A stretch of DNA of 64,000 nt from Nitrospirota bacterium (lineage in GTDB: Bacteria; Nitrospirota; Thermodesulfovibrionia; UBA6902), in the NCBI GenBank assembly GCA_016214845.1, contig JACRMS010000014.1, positions 1 through 64,000 of the forward strand, written 5' to 3'. Positions 27,038 to 35,259 of this stretch are shown here, one piece after another (the first letter of the stretch is position 1; every line of letters begins with the position of its first letter). Both the position numbers and the translations under genes were made by a program. The notes under the pieces were generated by a model. That model did no database searches. It was not told where the DNA came from and was given only the letters and a program-made list of their open reading frames with translations.

Positions 27038-28870
27038 TGTGTTTGCTGCTCAGGTGAAGCTGTAGGCGATTTTATGCAAGCAGAATCATAGATTTTTATA
27101 AATGCCTCTGGGTCCAGCTTTTTAATATCATTAAGTTCATACATTGATTTGTCATTATCATAATTATCATGATCAAACCCTATAATATTAAGTTCATTAT
27201 TAGAAATGTCTTTAATAAATCTCATTGAATCCTTTTTGTATTCAGCCTTATAATTCTTACACTGCTCTTTGTGATCGCCCAGTACAATCTGTATCTTCTC
27301 CCAATTATCATAGAAGTATTCCTGCAGAAGGGGAATAATTTTGGTGGCAAACGCATTACACAATGCAGGGTAATCCTTCACCTCCATAAAATATGCATGG
27401 CCAATCTGATGGTCCCGGTCATAAAGGAACTCGATTCTCTCATTTACCTTTGCAAGCAATTTCTTAAGGTTAATGGATGCCCCCAGTGGGTGTTCAACTG
27501 CCTCTAACAAGTCAGGTCTCGGCATCATTTCCTCAAATTCAAACCGTCTTCTCAATGCTTGTATCAATCAGGGCAATTGATCTGTCGGCTGTGTTCATCG
27601 TGCCGATGATGTGGAGGTTATCCGGCACACCGAAAGAATCTTGAGAATACTGAAGCGTTGCTCTCATTTCATGCTTACTGCCTAACCGTTTATCTTTTTC
27701 AATCAGAGTGATAAGCTCTCCGAAGATTTTAGAAATATTCCCTCGGTTGATTTCATCAATGATAAGGACATATGGTTTCTTATCAGGGTCATCATCCGCC
27801 CGTTCACAAAGACGTTTGAACACACCATCTTTGACATCATATTGAATTTCTTTTGTATTGTTTATGGGCTTAATGCCTTCAATGAATTCTTCATATGAGT
27901 AGGATTGATGGAAGGTGATGAATTCGATTCGAGGTTTGTCACCTCCTCGTAGAGAATCAAAAGTTTCTTTAGCTTTATTGTAACTCGCATCATTAACATA
28001 TCCTTCTCGATTAAAGGTATCCACGATCTCTTTTTCTTTACCTAATAGCTCAAGTGCTTTGAAGATGGTAGAGTACGTCTTCCCCGTGCCAGGAGGGCCG
28101 AAGAGGATGTGGTTGAGGGGGTGCTCAGATGAGTTCATCCGAGGAACAATAGCTTCTTTCTTGGATTTAATTTCTTTCTTACCTTTCCGTTCTGACTCTA
28201 TGTGCGCTTCATGAGAAATTTTAAAAAAAGGTTTATTCAATTTTGCTGCACTCTCAATAATTTCTTTATATTTGTCAAAAGAAAAAACCTTTTTAGCATT
28301 TGGTTTTTTTAATTCATTCAAGTATGGCATTATATTATCGTCAGGCAAGTGATTCATGAGATAGTCAATAGATTTACTATCCAATGGCATATACCTTTCA
28401 GGATTTAACCAGAATAGACCCATTGTAATTTTTGCAACTCCAACTTCCTTTACATTTAGTACTGATTCAATATCCATTTTTTTAAAGTCTTCGTTCAAAG
28501 CTTCCTTATACAGTTCCCACAATTTATTAATATCAGCTTTCTCGTGATTACGACTAACAAACCATGTTCGCTGATTATCGACAAGAGGGATACCAGAAAA
28601 GTCCGATGGAATTAATGATGTTAGATTCAATTCACGTTTTATGTTTTCTAATATATTTATCCTGTTGCTATCTGTTAACCTTCTGTTAAAATTCCCAAAA
28701 AAGGTAAACGGGTCTATTTCCTCAGAACTTTCAAGTTTAAAAGTAGGTATATTTTCTTTTTTCAATCTCTTTAAGAACTCCAACAATTCCTCCTGCCTGT
28801 TCTCATACTCAAGAAGTTTTCTCGCAATCTCTTTATAAATCGGAATCCAGGTAAACATAGGCTTGTCCAT
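27034..28870 (-). pseudogene. mcrB: McrB AAA+ GTPase, frameshifted (two fragments)
   Basis: Motor subunit of McrBC. The start is the ATG at 28870, with GAGGAGG 8 nt upstream. The N-terminal DNA-recognition region (about 1-250) is followed by the AAA+ core: Walker A FGPPGTGKT, Walker B VLIIDEINRGN, and the McrB signature MNTADRSIALIDT. The first fragment ends after IEKTV at 27539; the continuing frame (ALRRRFEFEEMMPRPDLL...) is reached by removing one base near 27559, where GATACAAGCA should read GATACAGCA. The second fragment (to 27034) supplies the sensor/C-terminal part. The stop TGA overlaps the mcrC ATG. Read-through as selenocysteine is unlikely because another in-frame TGA follows two codons later. 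Confidence 0.82.
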
Positions 28871-28884
28871 CAGATATCTCCTCC

Positions 28885-29141
28885 TCATTTGTGTATATTA
28901 TTTAACCCCAAACTCCCCATAAATCCCCCAAACTCATTCCCCGCGACATTCGCCTTTTCATACTTGCATTTGATCGCCAGCATCGCCTCACGCAGCTCTT
29001 CATTGGCGCTCCCGTTCTTGATTGCCGAATATGCCTCGATGAATGCGGCAGCTCCACCATCTCCACAGGGCGCACCTTGTCATTCCACCGCTGCATGTAT
29101 GCGGCGTCGAAGATTTTTAAAAGTAGTGTCTTGCCGATCAA
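28885..29141 (-). pseudogene. Fused gene remnants upstream of mcrB
   Basis: Two broken pieces join here. The 5' piece (about 29130-29050) reads KTLLLKIFDAAYMQRWNDKV, like the start of an HD-domain protein. The 3' piece, in another frame, reads ELREAMLAIKCKYEKANVAG and ends at 28885, 14 bp before mcrB. I do not recognise the second piece. Neither has a complete frame. It looks like a deletion junction between two former operon members. Confidence 0.45.
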
Positions 29142-29146
29142 TCTGT

Positions 29147-29658
29147 TTATTCTTTCTCTCTGTTAAAGCCGATTTTACGTTTTTTGGTTTCAGGCGGCGT
29201 CATCAACTGGCGGATCGCATCAAAAACAATCTTAAAATGTGCGTCATATTTCTTTCCATCAATTCAAGTTTTCGGGCAAGGTCTTTATGGGTTGAAAGTA
29301 TCTCCCGCAATTTTACAAAAGCCCGCATGACAGCAATATTTACATCAATAGCTCTTTCGCTGTTTAATACGCTTGAAAGCATAGCAACGCCCTGTTCTGT
29401 AAAGGCATAGGGAAGAAATCCGCCGAAGTGCTTCTTGTGAGGTATCACATTCTGTGATACCAGTGCGTCGGCCTCTTCTTCGCTGATTTGAAACATGAAA
29501 TCTGCCGGAAATCTCCTTATGTTCCTTCGCACCGCCTGGTTGAGCGCCCTTGTTTCTACTTTGTAAAGCTCGGCCAAATGCATGCTCAGCATAACTCTCT
29601 GTCCACGAATCATATAAATTTTCCCATCAACCACTTCCTGTTGAATAACAATCTCCAT
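29147..29658 (-). pseudogene. ORF6N-domain protein, frameshifted near the C-terminus
   Basis: ORF6N domain protein (KilA-N-type phage or defence DNA-binding domain). The open frame (29658-29203, 151 aa) has [36 protein letters not shown] and [15 protein letters not shown]. It then drifts at [12 protein letters not shown]. In the next frame the family's usual end continues ([17 protein letters not shown], then TPPETKKRKIGF) to a TAA at 29147, so one A is missing in a short A-run at about 29249-29251. Most of the domain is intact, so the shortened protein might still fold. AAGAGGGGG precedes the ATG. Confidence 0.75.
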
Positions 29659-29764
29659 TGATATGTCCCCCTCTTAACTATTGGTTGCTGTTCATTATTT
29701 TCCCAACGTCAGCCATTCTGCCTTTTTTATTCACATGATACATAGCATCTGTGACAGCAGTATG

Positions 29765-30766
29765 TCATGAATGCTTTTTGAGCGTTTGTGAAAGTTCTTC
29801 GTTTATCTGCCTTCTCAGGCGTGCGGGTCTTACCACTTCAATATAAGGCATCCATGAATATATCCAGCGCTTGATCTCGTCCGTCCCAGCCACTTCGAAT
29901 GACGACTCCACATCGCCATTTGCAAGCACCCGCCTCTTTTCAGACGGATGCCATTTGTCCTTTCTGAGGACGTACTCGGCCACCTTTTCTGAAAATCTTA
30001 CTGTTACAGAGGAGGGTTTATCGTTATACTGTATCCCCCAGCAATGTAACAGACGGTCCTTCAGATCGAAGTCATCCCCCAGTTTAAAGCGGAAGGCCGT
30101 TTCCTTCAATTCCACAATCCTGTCCAGCGCAAAAGTCCGCATTTCTTCCCTGAGGCGACAATAGCCGGTGATAAGCCATGCGCCGTCGTAAAATATCAGA
30201 CCGTAGGGGTCAACCCGCCGTTTAGTGATTCTTCTGCTGTAAAGGACGTTATAGACAATATCAATCGAGAGCTTTTCCCGGATACAATGAGAGATGGCAC
30301 TGAAATAATCATTCAGTTTTTCGGTCTCAATAGCCTCAGGCATTTTTACGACAACAGGGAATTTGTCCGGCGGTATCTTCTTTATATTGGCAAGGTCCTC
30401 AACAAACTTCTGAAATTCCTGCCTCAGGGGAGCGCCCAGGTGTGAAACCGTCTCTCCCATTGTAAACAGCAGCAAAAGCTGTTCCTCTGACAGGATCAGT
30501 TTCTTTATGCGGTCTCCGTGGGTAAATCTGTAGCCGCCTCTCTGTCTGTCAAACTCAACAGGGTCAATGATGTTGATAAGCGCGAGGTCTCTATGGACGG
30601 TTCTTTTTGTTACTTCAAATTTGTCGGTGAGCGAATTTACTGAGGGGAATTTGTTCTGCGCAATAAGCGTATAGATACCAAGAACTCTGATGACCCTTTC
30701 GGTAATGCCGGAGGGTTTATCTTTCTTACGTCTCGCCTTTATGTTTTCAGGATACCTTGCTTTCAC
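29765..30766 (-). CDS. WYL-domain transcriptional regulator
   Basis: 333 aa. An N-terminal winged helix-turn-helix (VNSLTDKFEVTKRTVHRDL, about residues 42-62) precedes a WYL domain (about 150-225; DPYGLIFYDGAWLITGYC) and a WCX C-terminal part. WYL regulators are common controllers of defence islands and respond to nucleic-acid-type ligands. The start is a GTG. It lies at the edge of the island and is likely its regulator (inference). The frame is intact. Confidence 0.85.
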   Translation of the reverse strand: MKARYPENIKARRKKDKPSGITERVIRVLGIYTLIAQNKFPSVNSLTDKFEVTKRTVHRDLALINIIDPVEFDRQRGGYRFTHGDRIKKLILSEEQLLLLFTMGETVSHLGAPLRQEFQKFVEDLANIKKIPPDKFPVVVKMPEAIETEKLNDYFSAISHCIREKLSIDIVYNVLYSRRITKRRVDPYGLIFYDGAWLITGYCRLREEMRTFALDRIVELKETAFRFKLGDDFDLKDRLLHCWGIQYNDKPSSVTVRFSEKVAEYVLRKDKWHPSEKRRVLANGDVESSFEVAGTDEIKRWIYSWMPYIEVVRPARLRRQINEELSQTLKKHS

Positions 30767-31069
30767 CCCATCGCCCTCAGCAATCTGCGGGTGAATTTGT
30801 ACGAGGGAGGACTGTAAAGACTGTAGAAATCAGAGGGCTTTATTGTTAAAGTCATTGATTGATTCCCCGCTTGCCAACTCAATCTGATATAACAAAGATT
30901 GAAATATCATAAGCAAAGAAAGCAGTAAAGCGCAATAAGTTCCCTTTTTCTTTTTTTGAATTGCCATGTATGTCTGTGCCGGTAACAACCACAGTTTATC
31001 CCTTCCATCTCAGAAAATGATAAAATAACTACTGTTTTTCTATTAAGTCCGAAAATTAAATTTTTAAAC

Positions 31070-32959
31070 ATGAATCGTTACGTAATACTCGGCACAGCAG
31101 GCCACATTGACCACGGGAAAAGCTCTCTTGTTAAGGCGCTGACGGGCACTGACCCTGACAGGCTCAAGGAGGAGAAGGAGCGGGGCATCACCATTGACCT
31201 CGGGTTTGCGGATTTAGCGTACCCCGATGGATTGAAGGTCGGCATCGTCGATGTCCCCGGACACGAGCGTTTGATAAAGAACATGCTTGCAGGCGCGGGC
31301 GGTATCGACATCGTGCTCATGGTCATTGCCGCTGACGAAGGCATCATGCCGCAAAGCAGGGAGCATCTCGATATCTGCAATTTGCTTAAGGTCAAGAGGG
31401 GGCTCATTGTAATAAACAAATCCGACCTCGTTGAAAAAGAATGGCTTACCCTGATCGAAGACGACATAAGAAAATTCGTGAAAGGCACCTTCCTTGAAAA
31501 CGCGGAGATGATACCGGTCTCTTCAAAGACCGGGGACAATATTGAGGTCCTGAAAGAAAAGATACACGCGCTTGCCATGAGTGTTGAGCCGAAATCGGTC
31601 AACGGCATTTTCAGGCTTCCCATAGACAGGATATTCACGCTGAAAGGCTTCGGCACTGTTGTCACAGGCACGGCGGTTTCAGGGAGCATTTCCGTGGACG
31701 ACCCTGTTGAAGTGCTTCCAAAAAAGATAGCCACAAAAGTAAGGGGCCTGCAAAGCCACGGAGAGACGCTCAAGACTGCTTATGCCGGACAGAGGGTGGC
31801 GATGAACCTTCAGGGCCTTTCAAAAGACGAGATCCAGAGAGGCGATGTCATCACCATTCCGGACAAAATAAAGACCACATATGTTATCGATGCGGGACTT
31901 GAGATACTGAAAGAAACTGCCATTGAGGTCTTAAAAAGCAGGAGCCTCGTCCACTTTCACTCCGGCACATCAGAGCTTGTCGCAAGGATAGTCATTTATG
32001 AAAAAGATGAACTGAAGCCGGGTGATAAGGCGTACTGCCAGTTCAGGTTCAAAGAGCCGGTTGCAGTTATGGCCGGAGACAGATATATCATCAGAAAATT
32101 CTCGCCTCTCCTGACGATCGGCGGCGGAGAAGTACTGGACCCCTCGCCGGTGCGCAGGAGAAAAGGTGAAAAGCTCAAAGACCTTCAGGCTCTTGAGCAG
32201 GGCAATCTCAGGGACAAACTGTCATTAAAGGTTCTTCAGAGCGGCCTGAACGGATTAACGCAGGCTGATATTGAAGGCTGGATCAAGGCGGAACTGCCGG
32301 AGATAAACAAGGAAATAAAATCCCTGATCGCGGAAGGCAGGGTCACACGTTATGAAGACAGGCTCTTACATAAAATAATCTTTGACGACTTCGCCAATAA
32401 AGTAATTACGGCCCTTGCCAATTTTCACAAGAGCAATCCCCTTAAGCAAGGCATGTTGAAAGAGTCCTTCAGGGCCGCTTTCAAAGGACTGGACCAAAGG
32501 CTCTTTGAATCACTCCTCGGGCTTATTAATCAGGTGGTAGTTGAACGGGAGATCCTCCGCCTTAAGACATTCATGATCAATTTGAGCGATGATAAGAAGG
32601 TCTTAAAAGACAAAATATTAAAGACCCTTGAACAGGCTGAATTCCAGCCGCCGACAAAAGATGAACTCGCCCAGTCCATATCATTAAAGAAAGAAGAAGT
32701 GGGCGAACTGTTCAAGATCATGGCCTCGGAGAAGACCCTTGTGCGCATAAACGATTCCATCTATATCCCGATGACCCTTCACGCGAAGATGATGGAGAAC
32801 CTTAAAAAATTCTCCGCCCAGAAAAACGAGATGACGGTCGGTGAGTTCCGCGATATTCTGGGGACGTCGAGAAAGTACGCCCTGCCTTTCCTTGAATACC
32901 TCGACAGCAATAAGATCACACTGCGCGTCGGGGAAGTACGAAAGTTTCTGAAAAAATAG
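31070..32959 (+). CDS. selB: Selenocysteine-specific elongation factor
   Basis: GTPase that delivers Sec-tRNA(Sec) to UGA codons marked by a SECIS hairpin. 629 aa. The EF-Tu-like N-terminal part has [19 protein letters not shown] (P-loop), [24 protein letters not shown] and NKSD. The C-terminal part (about 380-629) is a series of winged-helix domains that bind SECIS. The start has no Shine-Dalgarno. The 303-bp gap upstream (30767-31069) holds AT-rich sequence with no clear gene. No selenoprotein gene is recognised in this window. Confidence 0.97.
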   Translation: MNRYVILGTAGHIDHGKSSLVKALTGTDPDRLKEEKERGITIDLGFADLAYPDGLKVGIVDVPGHERLIKNMLAGAGGIDIVLMVIAADEGIMPQSREHLDICNLLKVKRGLIVINKSDLVEKEWLTLIEDDIRKFVKGTFLENAEMIPVSSKTGDNIEVLKEKIHALAMSVEPKSVNGIFRLPIDRIFTLKGFGTVVTGTAVSGSISVDDPVEVLPKKIATKVRGLQSHGETLKTAYAGQRVAMNLQGLSKDEIQRGDVITIPDKIKTTYVIDAGLEILKETAIEVLKSRSLVHFHSGTSELVARIVIYEKDELKPGDKAYCQFRFKEPVAVMAGDRYIIRKFSPLLTIGGGEVLDPSPVRRRKGEKLKDLQALEQGNLRDKLSLKVLQSGLNGLTQADIEGWIKAELPEINKEIKSLIAEGRVTRYEDRLLHKIIFDDFANKVITALANFHKSNPLKQGMLKESFRAAFKGLDQRLFESLLGLINQVVVEREILRLKTFMINLSDDKKVLKDKILKTLEQAEFQPPTKDELAQSISLKKEEVGELFKIMASEKTLVRINDSIYIPMTLHAKMMENLKKFSAQKNEMTVGEFRDILGTSRKYALPFLEYLDSNKITLRVGEVRKFLKK

Positions 32960-33058
32960 CTGTAAGCGATCAGCTTTCAGTTCCCTGCCGTTATTTTTCT
33001 GCTGACGGCAGACCGCTTCTTCCCCTTCCGCGTTTCCTTGTGTCACAATAGATACACA

Positions 33059-34132
33059 ATGACAGACATCAACTCAATCGCCTCGCAGGTCAAGCTCAAC
33101 TGTAATATTTCAGACGCCAAATTCTGGGGCTATTACCAGCCCTGCGGGCTTCTCCTGAGAATGAGGGACCTGTACAAGATCGAAAACGACGTGAAGCCCC
33201 GGGAGAAAGTTGAGACCGAAAGGATAGCTGACTGGATCGGGAAAAGGGAAAAGCTGTGGGAGGAACTTCAGCTTCGTGATTTTCAGAAAATAGAAATTGA
33301 CGGTAAGCGGTATGGTCCCTTTGATGTAAAGAACATAAATAACGCGCTTGCAAGCCGTGGACTTCTCTACGGGGCCGGTTATGGGAATCTTTTAAAGCCC
33401 GCATTCCTCCTTGCCGAGATCTCCGGGAAAACCTCGGTCGGAAAGCACAGCATTTTTATCGCCGGCTGGGAAATGGCCCGCGACCTTTCAACTTCCCCTG
33501 CGATGCTCAGGGGCAATATGATCATTGTGAGACAGCAGACCATGAATTTATTTTTCCGGGACAAGTTCGAAGAGGTAATGGCAGGGAAATGCAGCGGCGC
33601 GCTCTTTCACGCGTTTTCCGAATACGGCCTCGGTAAAGATGAGGCGGCGCGGCTTTCTCCTGAAGAGCTTGAAGAGAAATTAACACGCATCACACATGAA
33701 GAGGTCTCGGTTTACATCCGCCACGAACTCGGCGAAGCAGCGCAAAGAAGGAGACTCGGGAAGTGGTGGCGGGAACTGTTACTCCAACTCCCGTACGGCA
33801 GGGCCGAACTGTTTTTGAGAGGGCTGAAAGACGTCATGTCGGACACATGTGACAACGGAATGCTGGCATATATAATCAAAAACAAAAAGGCAGGCTCCCT
33901 GTTTTTTTATGTTGCCCTGCTCGGCGGTTTCAGGCGGAGCATTTTCCCCGAGATTATAAAAGCGTATGAAGGGTTCACAGCGACACGCGACTGGAAGCTT
34001 GTTGAGCGCGCGCGCAAAGAAGGCCGCATGAAAGCAAAAGGCTATGTGAAAATTCTTAAAGAAATTTATAACAGCGGCAATATCTCTTCTGAGATCATTG
34101 AGCGGGAATTCATGCCGAAGCTTAACACTTAA
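33059..34132 (+). CDS. Conserved hypothetical protein between selB and selC
   Basis: 357 aa from the ATG at 33059; a TTG at 33038 would add 7 residues. Predicted soluble, rich in charged residues, no signal peptide. I recognise no catalytic motif. Segments such as YGPFDVKNINNALASRGLLYGAGYG and HEEVSVYIRHELGEAAQRRRLG look conserved-protein-like, and the length suggests a DUF family known from deltaproteobacterial genomes. It starts 99 bp after selB on the same strand and ends 50 bp before the selC promoter, so it may share the selB transcript. A link to selenium use is only positional. Confidence 0.7.
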   Translation: MTDINSIASQVKLNCNISDAKFWGYYQPCGLLLRMRDLYKIENDVKPREKVETERIADWIGKREKLWEELQLRDFQKIEIDGKRYGPFDVKNINNALASRGLLYGAGYGNLLKPAFLLAEISGKTSVGKHSIFIAGWEMARDLSTSPAMLRGNMIIVRQQTMNLFFRDKFEEVMAGKCSGALFHAFSEYGLGKDEAARLSPEELEEKLTRITHEEVSVYIRHELGEAAQRRRLGKWWRELLLQLPYGRAELFLRGLKDVMSDTCDNGMLAYIIKNKKAGSLFFYVALLGGFRRSIFPEIIKAYEGFTATRDWKLVERARKEGRMKAKGYVKILKEIYNSGNISSEIIEREFMPKLNT

Positions 34133-34181
34133 CCTTTGTTCTTCCGCTCTTCCGCGCTATCACACTTTTGCTCTTATTCAG

Positions 34182-34210
34182 TTGCCTTGCTCAAAAAAAA
34201 CAGGTATCAT
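34182..34210 (+). promoter_or_regulatory. Sigma-70-type promoter of selC
   Basis: TTGCCT (34182-34187), 17-bp spacer, TATCAT (34205-34210). The tRNA starts 11 bp after the -10 element. Confidence 0.6.
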
Positions 34211-34220
34211 GTAATGCATT

Positions 34221-34318
34221 GGGAGTGTATAGGGTTCTGGTGTCCCTCCCGGACTTCAAATCCGGTGTTGCTTGCCACAAGTGAGCAGGGTGGGTTCGAT
34301 TCCCACACGCTCCCGCCA
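34221..34318 (+). tRNA. selC: tRNA-Sec (UCA anticodon)
   Basis: 98 nt including an encoded CCA. An 8-bp acceptor stem forms between GGGAGTGT (34221-34228) and ACGCTCCC (34307-34314), with one G-T pair and discriminator G. The anticodon stem CCGGA/TCCGG holds the loop CTTCAAA with anticodon TCA at 34256-34258. A long variable arm follows (TGTTGCTTGCCACAAGTGAGC region), then the T arm GTGGG-TTCGATT-CCCAC. The long acceptor, long extra arm and TCA anticodon identify tRNA-Sec. The element described next begins at the base directly after CCA. Confidence 0.97.
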
Positions 34319-34382
34319 GTACACTTCGCTTGCGCTACGCGTACTTGGCAGTACTTTTAGGTAAGCGAACTGAAACGGAGTT
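34319..34382 (+). repeat. Left inverted repeat of the GIY-YIG element
   Basis: 64 nt, starts GTACACTTCGCTTGCGC and ends AACGGAGTT. It shares with the reverse complement of the right arm the ends GTACACTTC and GGAGTT, a perfect 17-base core CGCGTACTTGGCAGTAC, and AGGTAAGCGAA. The core itself contains a small hairpin, GTACT-TGGC-AGTAC. Confidence 0.85.
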
Positions 34383-34408
34383 TACCACGGGGACATGGGC
34401 TTGGCGCA

Positions 34409-34699
34409 ATGTATTACACATATATCTTGAAAAGCATCAAAACTCCCGGGGCGATATATATCGGATATACTGGTGATCTGACATCAAGATTGGAGCAGCA
34501 TAATGACCCTCAAAATACCGGGTATACCAGGAGACACGCTCCATGGGAGATAGAAACATCTATAGCTTTTTCTGAAAAAGAAGAAGCTCAAAGATTTGAA
34601 CTGTACCTTAAGTCCAGTTCTGGCAAGGCATTTATGAAAAAAAGACTGCTATCGGGTGAATTTAGAGAGGTCTTGGAGAAGTTTAATAACGGCAGGTAA
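34409..34699 (+). CDS. Small GIY-YIG nuclease
   Basis: 96-aa single-domain GIY-YIG endonuclease. The two-strand core is YYTYILKS ... IYIGYTGDL. The catalytic Arg is in RLEQHN and the metal-binding Glu is in the EAQRFELYLK helix. Stand-alone proteins of this size are annotated only as GIY-YIG family, and their substrate is mostly unknown. The ribosome site is weak. The stop codon (34697-34699) falls at the first bases of the right inverted repeat, so repeat and gene end together. Confidence 0.9.
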   Translation: MYYTYILKSIKTPGAIYIGYTGDLTSRLEQHNDPQNTGYTRRHAPWEIETSIAFSEKEEAQRFELYLKSSSGKAFMKKRLLSGEFREVLEKFNNGR

Positions 34700-34760
34700 C
34701 TCCGCGTTGCTTCGCTTACCTTGGGGTACTGCCAAGTACGCGAAACGAAGTGAAGTGTAC
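34698..34760 (-). repeat. Right inverted repeat of the GIY-YIG element
   Basis: 63 nt; its reverse complement starts GTACACTTCACTTCG and aligns with the left arm over its whole length with one or two 1-nt gaps and mismatches mainly in two short blocks. It ends 4 bp before the ATG of the next gene, so the repeat supplies that gene's 5' leader. Confidence 0.85.
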
Positions 34761-34764
34761 AAAT

Positions 34765-35115
34765 ATGGCAATCAGGTGCGGAAATTGCGGCAGGGATTAT
34801 GATGTCACCCTGTTTGAATTTGACAGGTCCATTACGTGTGCCTGCGGAAGGACTGTCACGTTCAGGCATGAGAGGATGACGGACGAGGCGCTTTATGCGC
34901 GGAGCGCTGAAGACAGGAAGGTCAGGGAGATAAGGGACATGGCCGACCGGATCGCTTCCCTGATCGTCGCCAGTGACTATCCGATGATTGATATTGAAAT
35001 AGAAAAGCAGAAGCTCAGGGAGAGGATCTCAGAGCTCTTCCCGGACAAGATCGATCTCTACGATCTCATTTACGAACCGAGATTTAAGAGGCTGAAGGAG
35101 CAGTTCAGGGAGTGA
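34765..35115 (+). CDS. Hypothetical protein with N-terminal Cys knuckle
   Basis: 116 aa from the ATG at 34765; a GTG at 34750 lies inside the inverted repeat. The N-terminus has IRCGNCGRDYDVTLFEF ... ITCACGRTV, a CxxC plus CxC pair that could bind zinc. The rest is helical and charged (ERISELFPDKIDLYDLIYEP). No family is recognised. The leader comes from the right repeat of the GIY-YIG element, so the insertion may have changed its expression. The 144 bp after it holds nothing clear. Confidence 0.65.
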   Translation: MAIRCGNCGRDYDVTLFEFDRSITCACGRTVTFRHERMTDEALYARSAEDRKVREIRDMADRIASLIVASDYPMIDIEIEKQKLRERISELFPDKIDLYDLIYEPRFKRLKEQFRE

Positions 35116-35259
35116 GGATAGCGCTTCAATGCTATCGCGCTTTGATTTTCCTTAATGCACGGAACAAGATATAAAAAAGAAAGCGAGGTATAGAAAGGAA
35201 AATATTTCAAAAGTGCAAAAGAACAAAAGCGCGGAAGACTGAAAGTGCGCAGGGCCGAA

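Larger units (their letters stand above)
34319..34760. mobile_element. Putative GIY-YIG inverted-repeat element beside selC
   Basis: A 442-bp unit: left inverted repeat 34319-34382, one small nuclease gene, right inverted repeat 34698-34760. It fits exactly between the 3' end of tRNA-Sec and the next gene (ATG at 34765). No target-site duplication and no duplicated tRNA 3' end are visible. Mobility is inferred from structure only. Confidence 0.55.

Noticed and set aside
27539-27541. TGA ending the first mcrB fragment as a selenocysteine codon
   Set aside because: Another in-frame TGA follows two codons later and the true continuation is in a different frame, so a frameshift explains it.
28889-29410. 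Plus-strand 173-aa frame over the island
   Set aside because: It runs antisense through the mcrB-upstream remnants and the ORF6N gene and shows no protein-like features.
34221-34760. Duplicated tRNA 3' end (att site) at the far end of the GIY-YIG element
   Set aside because: The T-arm/acceptor sequence of selC is not repeated at or after 34760; the element has inverted repeats, not attL/attR-like direct repeats.
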